Origin: DASXHZ01 sp036488085
GTDB lineage: Bacteria; Acidobacteriota; Thermoanaerobaculia; Gp7-AA8
Reading direction: 5' to 3'
Length of the DNA: 49,837 nt
Assembly (NCBI GenBank): GCA_036488085.1
Contig: DASXHZ010000055.1
Coordinates: 1-49,837, forward strand
Position 1 is the first letter of the stretch. Every line of letters starts with the position of its first letter. The position numbers were made by a program, and so were the translations under genes. The notes beneath the pieces were generated by a model. That model was given only the letters and a program-made list of their open reading frames with translations. It had not been told where the DNA came from and searched no databases. Below, piece by piece: positions 1-12,089 of the stretch.

Positions 1-2880
<2,880 letters not shown>

Positions 2881-2960
2881 AAAGTGCCTTGATCTCATGC
2901 GATCTGCAGTTGAATCTCAATACAACGGATTCGACATGCATCTCTTCTACAACCCATATT

Positions 2961-2977
2961 CAATTATCAAGGAACTG
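2961..2977 (-). promoter_or_regulatory. boxA-like antitermination element before 23S
   Basis: The minus strand reads GTTCCTTGATAATTG about 85 nt upstream of the 23S 5' end. It resembles the GTTCTTTGACAACTG element in the leader before 16S (5283-5301). Bacterial rRNA operons commonly carry a boxA before both 16S and 23S to recruit Nus factors. The assignment rests on resemblance and position only. Confidence 0.4.
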
Positions 2978-3134
2978 CGGTCGCGAAGACCAACGCTGAG
3001 CTCGAAGCCGCTTTCCGGTTCGCGCTCACCGCTCGTCTCGCGGTGTTTCTCGCTTTTCTCGTTCGCTGCGGTAACTCTCTCAACCAAAAGGGACTAGGGC
3101 TTATTTCGGCTCAGCCGTGAGGTACGGTCGTGGT

Positions 3135-3210
3135 TGGTGGAGCTGATCGGGATCGAACCGACGACCCCCTGCTTGCAAAGCAGGTGCTCTCCCAATTGAG
3201 CTACAGCCCC
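3135..3210 (-). tRNA. tRNA-Ala (anticodon TGC)
   Basis: A 76-nt cloverleaf on the minus strand with encoded CCA. The anticodon arm is CCTGC-TTTGCAA-GCAGG with TGC in the loop, and the T arm contains GGTTCGATCC. The acceptor stem has the G3-U70 wobble pair that identifies alanine tRNAs. It is the second tRNA of the 16S-23S spacer, the usual Ile-Ala order. Confidence 0.97.
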
Positions 3211-3294
3211 GTTCGGTCCGGCTCGCAGATTGAAGATTGAAGGTCCAGGCCGGCGAACTTACCGTTTCGCCCAACTCGACTCTCAATCAATTCT

Positions 3295-3371
<77 letters not shown>

Positions 3372-3558
3372 GTCCGATTGCGTCGATCGAAAGCTTCTTC
3401 TACAGCCACCTGCCGCAGCGATTGATTTGTCATAGAACCGGGCAAAGAGGCCGATTCTCTGAAAACTGAACAGGATAGGCGAAGCCGGCAAGACGTTACT
3501 ACGATTCCTATCGACCTAGGGTGCACGACCTCGTTTTGATCCGAGGCGAAAGTGCTCC

Positions 3559-5100
<1,542 letters not shown>

Positions 5101-5158
5101 CTTGTTCGGCCGATCGCGACTGACGCCGCGGGCCGTCAACTATTAAGCTTGATTTCTG

Positions 5159-5183
5159 ACACCAGTCATTGAACGACTGATGT
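5159..5183 (-). other. rRNA leader hairpin
   Basis: On the minus strand ACATCAGTC and GACTGGTGT pair around a GTTCAAT loop (9 bp, one G-U), about 60 nt upstream of the 16S 5' end. A second short dyad, GTTCGCAGTGCGAAC, lies at 5233-5247. Hairpins here usually serve leader folding or RNase III processing; I infer the same from position. Confidence 0.4.
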
Positions 5184-5282
5184 TTATTCGGATGCGATCC
5201 ACTTTCGTGAACCGCTCTTTTGATTCTGTGAAGTTCGCACTGCGAACCTCGAAAGGAATCACGTTTGTCTGCTTGCTATCCT

Positions 5283-5301
5283 ATTCAGTTGTCAAAGAAC
5301 C
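5283..5301 (-). promoter_or_regulatory. boxA-like element in the rRNA leader
   Basis: The minus strand reads GGTTCTTTGACAACTGAAT between promoter P2 and the 16S gene. It is close to the bacterial rRNA boxA core and stands where NusB/NusE recruitment is expected. A similar element precedes 23S at 2961-2977. Confidence 0.6.
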
Positions 5302-5323
5302 GACATCCGCCAAAAGGGCCGCG

Positions 5324-5353
5324 ATTCTCGTCGAACCCCTTCGTCCGTGTCAA
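5324..5353 (-). promoter_or_regulatory. Probable second rRNA promoter (P2)
   Basis: The minus strand has a perfect -35 TTGACA (5348-5353), an 18-bp spacer and a -10-like GAGAAT (5324-5329, 4/6), followed by a GC-rich discriminator. Transcription would start near 5317, upstream of the boxA-like element. It forms a tandem with P1 about 140 bp upstream. Confidence 0.55.
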
Positions 5354-5465
5354 GCGGAATGTTTTCAGGCGCTTGCCGCGCATGAACCCCATTCCGTCTG
5401 ACTCGGACACGACCGCCGTGACGCTGCTGGTGGATTGAAAGATCGAACTACCAGAGGAGCCGCAG

Positions 5466-5494
5466 ATTCTACCCGCCACCAGGCTTGCTGTCAA
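5466..5494 (-). promoter_or_regulatory. rRNA operon promoter P1, sigma70-type
   Basis: On the minus strand a perfect -35 TTGACA (5489-5494), a 17-bp spacer and -10 TAGAAT (5466-5471) are followed by a GC-rich discriminator (CTGCGGCTCC), as in growth-rate-controlled rRNA promoters. The start site should lie near 5459, giving a leader of about 360 nt before 16S. It is the best promoter match in the window. Confidence 0.8.
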
Positions 5495-5638
5495 CTTCGT
5501 GCCGGGAACGAGTGGAACCCCCCGTCACCCTCGCTTATTTCCAACCGCCCCCGCGCCGCTTCAAAAGACCGTTCCCGCCTTCGGGATCATCTCCAACCCA
5601 TCCAACCCATCCCCCTCGGTCTCTATTCCGCGGAGCAT

Positions 5639-5662
5639 GCATGCACAAGTCGTTGTGCATGC
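5639..5662. terminator. Perfect 10-bp hairpin downstream of the men operon
   Basis: GCATGCACAA and TTGTGCATGC pair perfectly around a GTCG loop. It lies about 70 bp beyond the stop of the last men-operon gene and about 145 bp before rRNA promoter P1, both on the minus strand, where a terminator would shield the rRNA promoter. No T run follows on the minus strand, so it is not a textbook intrinsic terminator and could be a protein-binding dyad. The rest of 5495-5733 shows nothing I can name. Confidence 0.4.
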
Positions 5663-5733
5663 TGGCGTTACGTCCTGTCTTCAGAGAGCTAGTTCCCGTG
5701 TAGGGACGCTCCACAACGCCCCCCTCCGAGGCC

Positions 5734-7932
5734 CTATTCCACTACTTTTGGAGGTGTCATCTGGCCGGCAGATGAGCTCCCATCTCGGCGCCCGATCAGC
5801 GCCACGAGTGCGCAAGTACCGAGTCCCAGCAGCCCGATGGACCATCCCCACGCCGCCGGCTGGTAGTCCACGATCACCTTCGACTCTCCCCGCTCAGCGA
5901 AGAACGCCAGAAACACGCCGTTCACCCGCTCTCCCACGATCCTGCGCCCGTCCATCCGCACTCTCCATCCCGGCAGTGCAGGAACGCTGGACGAGATCCG
6001 CGCGCGCGCCGGCGACCGGACGCGAACGGTGTAACGTCCCGGCCGGTCTTCGCGGCTCGAAACGGCCACGCCGGCCGTCCCGAAAAACCGCGGCTGCACG
6101 GCTGAGCTCTCGTACAGGTCGCCGTCCGGCCCGGAGTACAGCCGCTTCCACTTCCCCGATAGCCCCGCTCGAGGCTCGGTCAGGAGGAACCGAACGTTCA
6201 AAAAGTCGAGCAAGGGGTCATCCACGTTGGTCACCCGCTTCACATCAATCGACGCATCCGGGACCTCGATCCGCTTGAAGAAGGTCGCGTACTCGCTCCA
6301 CTCCATCGGATCGCTTCCTCGGATCTCCTCCAGGCGGTACTGCTCCGCGGCGTTCGGGAGCAGCACCCAGTCGAGCCCGAGGACGCGATACGGCTCGGGC
6401 GGCGCCGCGCGACGAAGCGCCTCGAGAATCGGCAGATGCGGAACGAAGAATCGCCGGTCGGTGATCGCGTTGTAGTCGAAAGTAAAGATGAAAAGCTCCG
6501 CGATCGTCAGAACGCACGCGAACAGTGCCGCACGCCGCGGCGCGAACGCGGTCGCGATCCAGAACAGAACGAGGGCGGCGATTCCCGCAACCGACCACCA
6601 CGTCAGCGCCCCGCCAAATCCCTTCACAAACACATAAGTCGCGAGCGGGAACAGCACCGCCGAGGCGATGAGAGCCGGCGTCAGTCGGCGGCCGAGCGCG
6701 CGGGCGGCCAGGACCCCGACGAGGAACGCCACGACGAACCGCAGCCGGTCATGCGCCACCCATGAGAGCGGCGGGACGGTGGTGAAGAGCGTCCCGAGTG
6801 GCGTCGAGTTCATCGAGATGATGAAAAAAAGGACCGCGATTGTGAGCAGCCATCGATCGCGCTTCTCGCCGAAGATCGCGCACGCCAGCAACGCCGTCAC
6901 GATGAGCCCCAGGTAAACCGACGCCACGTGCGTGTAGGTCATGAACCAACCCCAGTTGTGGTGCGCTGGGTTGCCGAACCCGTCGGGGTTGAGCATCGCC
7001 CACAGCACCTTCAGCGGGAAGACGCCGACGACGCCCATCGCCTCGCCGTGCCCGAGGAGCTTCACACGGAGGCTGAGACGTACCTGCTCGAGCACCGGCA
7101 GCCACGCCGGCGCGGCGATCAGCAGGCCGCAGAATGCGGCGTACGTCACGCGAAGCCAGTCGCGCCAGCGAACACCTCGTTCGAGAAGCAGCAACGCCAC
7201 GCAGCACATGGCGATGTGCACCACGCTCTCGGGATGTCCACCGGCCAGAACCGATGCGACGACGATCGCCGTCAACACCGCCGGTGCGATGCGCCGTTCA
7301 CGCAGCGCCGACGTCGTGGCGTACGCCGCGGCCGGAAGGAGCAGCGTCACCGCGGTCATCGGGTAATAGAGAAAACAGTTGTTGAAGATCGCGAACGCGA
7401 AGACGCTGCTCCCGAGGAGCGCCGCCGCATCGCTCGTGCCCTCGTGTTTGATGAAAAGGAACCCGAACAGAAGCGCGACGAAGAGCTTCAGCCCCGCCAT
7501 AGCGACGAGTTGCTTCGGGAGCGGAACGAAGAGCGTCGCGAGGAAGAACGGTGAGAATGGCGCCGACTGGCCGTTGCCGAGGAGCGGATAACCGCAGAAG
7601 AGATACGGATTCCAGAGCGGCGCGCGGCCGTGGAACAGCTCCTCGCGCACCGTCTGCATCCACGGGAGGATCTGCTTCACGGTGTCATTCGTCAGATCGT
7701 TCTTCGCCTGTACCTCGCCAAACAATCCGCGGTACGGATAGCCGCGCACGACCTCGTCGAGCGGTACCGGCATGTCGCGCGTAAAGACGCCGCGTGCGAT
7801 GAAGGCGATCGCCAGGGCGAGAAGGAGCCACACGATCCGCCCGGAGACGCGCTCGAACCATCGCCTCACCGCCAGCGCAATGAGGAGCGACGGCAGCACG
7901 ACGCCGGCAACCGTCAGCGCGCACTCGATCAT
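5734..7932 (-). CDS. YfhO-like polytopic membrane protein (putative GT-C glycosyltransferase)
   Basis: This 732-aa protein has about a dozen hydrophobic helices, a polar region near residues 540-690 and a last membrane helix near the C-terminus. After the second helix it carries the YfhO-type segment with PWMQTVREEL and LWNPYLFCGYPLLGNGQ. YfhO proteins are thought to transfer sugars from lipid-linked donors to cell-wall or membrane acceptors outside the membrane; the substrate here is unknown. Its ATG overlaps the menE stop as ATGA, so it is translationally coupled and is the last gene of the men operon. It has no known role in quinone synthesis. Family assignment is fairly firm, function is not. 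Confidence 0.75.
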   Translation of the reverse strand: MIECALTVAGVVLPSLLIALAVRRWFERVSGRIVWLLLALAIAFIARGVFTRDMPVPLDEVVRGYPYRGLFGEVQAKNDLTNDTVKQILPWMQTVREELFHGRAPLWNPYLFCGYPLLGNGQSAPFSPFFLATLFVPLPKQLVAMAGLKLFVALLFGFLFIKHEGTSDAAALLGSSVFAFAIFNNCFLYYPMTAVTLLLPAAAYATTSALRERRIAPAVLTAIVVASVLAGGHPESVVHIAMCCVALLLLERGVRWRDWLRVTYAAFCGLLIAAPAWLPVLEQVRLSLRVKLLGHGEAMGVVGVFPLKVLWAMLNPDGFGNPAHHNWGWFMTYTHVASVYLGLIVTALLACAIFGEKRDRWLLTIAVLFFIISMNSTPLGTLFTTVPPLSWVAHDRLRFVVAFLVGVLAARALGRRLTPALIASAVLFPLATYVFVKGFGGALTWWSVAGIAALVLFWIATAFAPRRAALFACVLTIAELFIFTFDYNAITDRRFFVPHLPILEALRRAAPPEPYRVLGLDWVLLPNAAEQYRLEEIRGSDPMEWSEYATFFKRIEVPDASIDVKRVTNVDDPLLDFLNVRFLLTEPRAGLSGKWKRLYSGPDGDLYESSAVQPRFFGTAGVAVSSREDRPGRYTVRVRSPARARISSSVPALPGWRVRMDGRRIVGERVNGVFLAFFAERGESKVIVDYQPAAWGWSIGLLGLGTCALVALIGRRDGSSSAGQMTPPKVVE

Positions 7933-8939
7933 CGAATGCGCTTCTCGAGCTCGCGCCGCAACAACTTTCCGAGCGGGGAGCGCGGGATCTCGTCGAGGCG
8001 ATGCACCGCCCGCGCGCGCTCGAACGGCAGCACCCGCGCGTTGAATTCGTCGACCGTCCGAGGATCGTCGCGTGTCATCGCCAAGTGAATGACGTGGCCG
8101 AGGCGCTCGTCGGGCTCGGCGAACACGGCGGCATCCGGCGTGATGGACGCGAGGATCCGATCGAGGCGGCGGAGGTCGACCGACTCGCCGCCGATTTTCA
8201 CGAAGTCTGTCGGGCGTCCGGTGATCGTGACGGTGCGGCGATCCAGCACCGCGCGGTCCTCGGAGACGAACCAGCCGTCAACTTTCGGATCGGTCAGCAG
8301 GCCGTCTTCTACGTACCCGGTGAATAGCGATGTGCCGCGTAGAGCGAGACGATCGTCAGCATCGATCCTCCCTTCCAGATGCGGCAGCAACTGAAGCGGA
8401 TCGCCGATTGCGATCGTGGAGGCGCACTCGCTCATTCCATAGCTCGGATAAACCGGCCATCCGAGGTCGCGTGCACGGGCGGCGAGATCCGGATCGAACG
8501 CCGCGCCGCCGACGAGGATCGCGCGCAGATGACGACGCGGGCGCAGCCCCGCGCGAACGAGATCGTGCACGTGCGCCGGGACGAGCGATGCGATCGTCGC
8601 TTCCGAAGCCGCGAACACCGAGGGGTCCCACTCCATCGTGATGACGCGCGCGCCGCTGAGGTGCGCTCGCGCGTAAACACCGAGCCCTCCCACGTGGAAC
8701 GGCGGCAGAACCGCCGCGAAAACATCCCGACCAGTGACGCCGAAGTAGCCGTTGACCGCGGCCGCCGAGGCGAGGATCGCCCGCTTTGACAGCGCCACGA
8801 GCTTCACGGTCCCTGTCGATCCTGACGTCGTCACGAATACATGCGACTCGATCGGAGGCAATACGAACCTCTCCCGCTCCTCCGCCGGCATGCGCGGATT
8901 GACCAGCAGGTACGACTCGGACGATTCGAAGTCGATCAT
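7929..8939 (-). CDS. menE: o-Succinylbenzoate-CoA ligase, short form
   Basis: MenE activates o-succinylbenzoate with ATP and CoA in the menaquinone pathway. The AMP-binding P-loop TTSGSTGTVK is at residues 37-46, followed by YGMSECAS, the hinge region VKIGGESVD and the catalytic-lysine motif SPLGKLLRREL near the C-terminus. The ATG at 8939 overlaps the menC stop as ATGA, which fixes the start. The protein has 336 residues against about 450 in E. coli; almost all of the N-terminal subdomain before the P-loop is missing. The upstream extension of the frame only shadows menC. Function is supported by motifs and by the complete men neighbourhood. Confidence 0.9.
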   Translation of the reverse strand: MIDFESSESYLLVNPRMPAEERERFVLPPIESHVFVTTSGSTGTVKLVALSKRAILASAAAVNGYFGVTGRDVFAAVLPPFHVGGLGVYARAHLSGARVITMEWDPSVFAASEATIASLVPAHVHDLVRAGLRPRRHLRAILVGGAAFDPDLAARARDLGWPVYPSYGMSECASTIAIGDPLQLLPHLEGRIDADDRLALRGTSLFTGYVEDGLLTDPKVDGWFVSEDRAVLDRRTVTITGRPTDFVKIGGESVDLRRLDRILASITPDAAVFAEPDERLGHVIHLAMTRDDPRTVDEFNARVLPFERARAVHRLDEIPRSPLGKLLRRELEKRIR

Positions 8940-9730
8940 GCGAGCTTCTTCCACGGGAGCGACTCGAGGAGGTCGGTGAAATCGGGAATGACGAGGCGCG
9001 TACCGTCGATCTGCATCCGCTCGATGAATGGGTCGCTCTCGTAGAGAACGTGGGTGATCAGGCCGGCGGTATGCGGCCGGCAGCCGGCGGCAACGTAGGC
9101 GGCGTGTAGCTGGCCGATGGGGTGATCCATGTACGAGGTGACGATGATCTCTTTCGACGTGTGCGGGACGTCCTGCACCGCCGGCTTTACCACCAATACG
9201 TCGACGCCCTCCTCGGCGTCGCCGCGGTCCAGCGCGAAACGCAACCCGGTCTCGCCGCGCAAGCGGTTCCACGTCGCGCCGTCGTATGGACACGGATCTT
9301 CGACGAAGTCGATTCTCTCGCGGGGAAGCGTCGATGCCACGCGGGCGAATGCTTCTCCATCGCCATTGAAGTCGAGCCGCAAGCGCACGCGGTCAGGCAG
9401 CGCACCACCCGGCATTTTCACCTTCGCGGTATCGAACTTCTCGGGCGGATCGCTTCCCGGCCAATGGCTGCGCGGGATCGTCAGGCCGTCGAACATCCGC
9501 GGCTTCCACTCCGATGCGAACCACAACGAGCGTCGCGTCAGCGCTGTCGTTTGGCGGCGCGCGAGCAGCGCGAGTTGCTCGTCGATGGTCGCATCGCCGA
9601 GCTCCAACCACGGGTGGATGTCCGCGAAACCCTCCCTGATTCGGATCAGGGCACCCCGCCGCGGCGCATCGCCCGCCAGCGCGCTAAGCGCGCGCTTCGG
9701 CTTCAGCGCGTACGGCCAATACCAGATCAC
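8936..9730 (-). CDS. menC: o-Succinylbenzoate synthase
   Basis: An enolase-superfamily enzyme of 264 aa that dehydrates SHCHC to o-succinylbenzoate. Visible active-site residues are K103-V-K105, the metal ligands D120 (RLDFNG), E144 (VEDP) and D168 (ALDRG), and K182 (VVKPA), in the order and spacing of the family. The start is GTG, overlapping the menA stop as GTGA; the stop overlaps menE. It is shorter than E. coli MenC (about 320 aa), mainly in the N-terminal capping part. Confidence 0.9.
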   Translation of the reverse strand: MIWYWPYALKPKRALSALAGDAPRRGALIRIREGFADIHPWLELGDATIDEQLALLARRQTTALTRRSLWFASEWKPRMFDGLTIPRSHWPGSDPPEKFDTAKVKMPGGALPDRVRLRLDFNGDGEAFARVASTLPRERIDFVEDPCPYDGATWNRLRGETGLRFALDRGDAEEGVDVLVVKPAVQDVPHTSKEIIVTSYMDHPIGQLHAAYVAAGCRPHTAGLITHVLYESDPFIERMQIDGTRLVIPDFTDLLESLPWKKLA

Positions 9731-10587
9731 CCGAACAGACTACCGATGACGAAGAGAATCCCAAAAGCCCACTGCAATGCGCCGGCCTGCGCCAGACAGC
9801 GGTTCAGCTCCCGACCGTGGCTCGCCTTCATCCGGGTGATGAGCGCGAGGGCGATGAACGCGGCCGCGAGCGGCAGGAGGAGCCACGACCGGTTGCGGAG
9901 ATCGGCCACGAATATCTGCGCGATGAACGGCGTGAACGCGAAGAAGGCGATCTCGATTCGTCCGAAGTCTTCCCCGAGCCGCACCACCATCGTCTTCTTG
10001 TTGCTGGCGCGGTCGCTTTCGACGTCGCGGAGGTTGTTGATGACCAACAGCACCGTCGCGAGCGAGCCGGCGATGTACCCCGCGACGAGGACCGCGCGGT
10101 CGAGCGTCAGCGCCTGGACGTAGTACGTTCCGGCCACCGCCACGAAGCCGAAGAAGACCATCACGAACAGCTCGCCGAGGCCGTTGTACGCCAGCGGATA
10201 CGGGCCGCCGGTGTAGATGTAGGAGCAGAGAATCGACGCGACACCGATCGCCAGCAACGGCCATCCTCCGCGCACGATCAGCGGAATTCCGCAGAGCGCC
10301 GCGAGACCGAAACAGACGTACGCGGCCCGCATGACCGCCTCCGCGGAGATCAGCCCCCCCTGCGTCACGCGAAGCGGCCCGAGACGCTCGGTCGTGTCCG
10401 CCCCTTTCTTGAAGTCGAGCGCGTCGTTGATGAAGTTCGTCGCGATCTGGATGAACAGCGCGCCGAATAGCGTGCACGCCGCGAGACCAACGTGAATCGG
10501 CCGCGGCGCGAGTGCGAGCCCGAGCATGACCGGCACGACCGCCGCCGACAGCGTCTTCGGACGCGCTGCGAGAAGCCAGGATTTCAT
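9727..10587 (-). CDS. menA: 1,4-Dihydroxy-2-naphthoate polyprenyltransferase
   Basis: A UbiA-family membrane prenyltransferase of 286 aa with about eight or nine helices. The first Mg-diphosphate motif is NDALDFKKGAD (residues 54-64), and the second is in RDVESDRASNKKT around residue 190. It attaches the polyprenyl tail to DHNA at the inner membrane. No Shine-Dalgarno is visible: the 77 bases before the ATG are a heptamer-based inverted repeat (10588-10665) that fills the whole menB-menA gap. Its stop overlaps menC. Confidence 0.93.
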   Translation of the reverse strand: MKSWLLAARPKTLSAAVVPVMLGLALAPRPIHVGLAACTLFGALFIQIATNFINDALDFKKGADTTERLGPLRVTQGGLISAEAVMRAAYVCFGLAALCGIPLIVRGGWPLLAIGVASILCSYIYTGGPYPLAYNGLGELFVMVFFGFVAVAGTYYVQALTLDRAVLVAGYIAGSLATVLLVINNLRDVESDRASNKKTMVVRLGEDFGRIEIAFFAFTPFIAQIFVADLRNRSWLLLPLAAAFIALALITRMKASHGRELNRCLAQAGALQWAFGILFVIGSLFG

Positions 10588-10665
10588 CGTTACTCGTGAC
10601 TCGTGATTCGTTACTCGAATCCGTCGCTCGTTGCCCGAGCAACGAATAGCGAGTAACGAATAACG
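10588..10665. repeat. Inverted array of 7-bp units between menB and menA
   Basis: Four GTTACTC-type heptamers (GTTACTC, GTGACTC, GTGATTC, GTTACTC) run in from the menA side. A 20-nt middle (GAATCC, GTCGCTC, GTTGCCC) follows, then four inverse units (GAGCAAC, GAATAGC, GAGTAAC, GAATAAC). The arms can form a stem of about 28 bp. It spans from the base after the menA start codon to one base before the menB stop codon. Related elements are at 15246, 34557 and 43987. Confidence 0.85.
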
Positions 10666-10666
10666 C

Positions 10667-11491
10667 TCACGGGAACCTCTTGAACTTCTTGTAATCCGGC
10701 TTCCGCTTCTCGACGTACGCGTTCCGCCCCTCCTGCGCCTCTTCGCTCAGGTAATAGAGCAGCGTGGCGTCGCCGCCGAAGTCGAGGAGGCCGATCTGGC
10801 CGTCGCAGTCGGCGTTCATGGCCGCCTTCAGGAACCGAAGCGCCATCGGCGAGAGCGCCAGCATCTCGCGGCACCACTTGAGCGTCTCTTCTTCGAGTTG
10901 CGCCAACGGCACGATCGTGTTGATGAGTCCCATGTCGAGCGCCTGCTGCGCGTCGTATTGCCGGCAGAGGAACCAGATCTCACGCGCCTTCTTCTGGCCC
11001 ACGATGCGCGCGAGATATGACGAGCCGAGGCCGGCATCGAACGAGCCGACGCGCGGGCCAGTCTGACCGAAACGCGCGTTGTCCGCCGCGATCGTGATGT
11101 CGCAGACGACGTGGAGCACATGCCCGCCGCCGATCGCGTAACCGGCAACCATCGCGATGACCGGCTTCGGCATGGAGCGAATCTGCTTCTGGACGTCGAG
11201 GATGTTGAGGCGGGGGATCTTCTCCTTCTCGTCGATGTAGCCGCCTTTGCCGCGTACGCGCTGATCGCCGCCAGAACAGAAGGCCTCGGTTCCCTCGCCG
11301 GTGAAGACGATGACGCCGATGTCCGCGTCGTCGCGCGCCATGTCGAGTGCCTGCTTCATCTCGCCCACCGTCAGCGGCCGGAACGCGTTCCTGACCTCGG
11401 GGCGATTGATCGTGATCTTCGCGATGCCGTCTTCAGAGCATTCGTATTTGATGTCGGTGAAATCGTGCAGTTTTCTCCAAGTCTCAGCCAT
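10667..11491 (-). CDS. menB: 1,4-Dihydroxy-2-naphthoyl-CoA synthase
   Basis: A crotonase-fold enzyme of 274 aa that cyclises succinylbenzoyl-CoA to DHNA-CoA. Diagnostic motifs are SGGDQ (73-77) and the oxyanion-hole region GYAIGGGH (117-124), then FGQTGPRVGSFDAG and a C-terminal EGRNAYVEKRKPDYKKF segment typical of MenB. The ATG at 11491 lies 10 nt after the menH stop. Length and motifs are close to those of characterised MenB, making it one of the surest calls in the operon. Confidence 0.95.
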   Translation of the reverse strand: MAETWRKLHDFTDIKYECSEDGIAKITINRPEVRNAFRPLTVGEMKQALDMARDDADIGVIVFTGEGTEAFCSGGDQRVRGKGGYIDEKEKIPRLNILDVQKQIRSMPKPVIAMVAGYAIGGGHVLHVVCDITIAADNARFGQTGPRVGSFDAGLGSSYLARIVGQKKAREIWFLCRQYDAQQALDMGLINTIVPLAQLEEETLKWCREMLALSPMALRFLKAAMNADCDGQIGLLDFGGDATLLYYLSEEAQEGRNAYVEKRKPDYKKFKRFP

Positions 11492-11501
11492 GCGACGCAA
11501 A

Positions 11502-12089
11502 CTATCGCGCGCCGACGAACTCGCGCAAGCGAACGGCGAATGCTTGCGGCTGCTCCCACGGGACGCGGTGACCAGCGTTCGGGCAGATCCACAGCTCCGC
11601 GTTCGGAAGAAGGGCCACCGCGTGCCTGCCGACCTCCACATATTTCTGATCGCGCTCGCCGGCAATCCAGAGAACCGGGATGGTGATCTCGTGCAGCCGC
11701 GGCGCGAGCGGAGGCAGCACCCCTGGTGAGCTCTCGCGAAGCTGGCGCGCGAGCTCGCGCCGGTCGTAGTCGCGCTCAAATCGCTCGACGATGTGGCCGC
11801 CGAAGACCGGTTGCGCATTCCAGTCGCGCATGACGTCTTGCCAACCGTCGGATTCGAACCGCCGCGCCCACCTCTCGTCGCGAGCGCGGCGCTCTTCGCG
11901 TCCGTCGTCGAGGTTGAGACCCGCCGAGACGATGACGGCACGATCGAACGGTGCGCCTTCGATGAGCGCCTGCAGCGCGAGACGACCGCCCATCGAATAG
12001 CCGAGGAGGACACGGTTGTCCGTTTCGATTCCTAGGATGAAGTCCCAGTCACGGTCGACACCAAGAAAGCCGTTGAAGATCGTGATCAC
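11502..12089 (-). CDS. menH: SHCHC synthase (MenH), alpha/beta hydrolase with internal deletion
   Basis: MenH removes pyruvate from SEPHCHC to give SHCHC. The start is a GTG at 12089 that overlaps the menD stop as GTGA. The protein keeps the N-terminal strand and oxyanion region (FNGFLGVDRDW), the nucleophile elbow GYSMGGR (residues 30-36, Ser32), the acid in GERDQ and the histidine in NAGHRVPWE. It has 195 aa against about 250, and Ser32 stands about 54 residues earlier than the nucleophile of E. coli MenH, so the strands and helix between the oxyanion loop and the nucleophile elbow appear deleted. Catalytic residues remain, so it may still work. Confidence 0.8.
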   Translation of the reverse strand: MITIFNGFLGVDRDWDFILGIETDNRVLLGYSMGGRLALQALIEGAPFDRAVIVSAGLNLDDGREERRARDERWARRFESDGWQDVMRDWNAQPVFGGHIVERFERDYDRRELARQLRESSPGVLPPLAPRLHEITIPVLWIAGERDQKYVEVGRHAVALLPNAELWICPNAGHRVPWEQPQAFAVRLREFVGAR

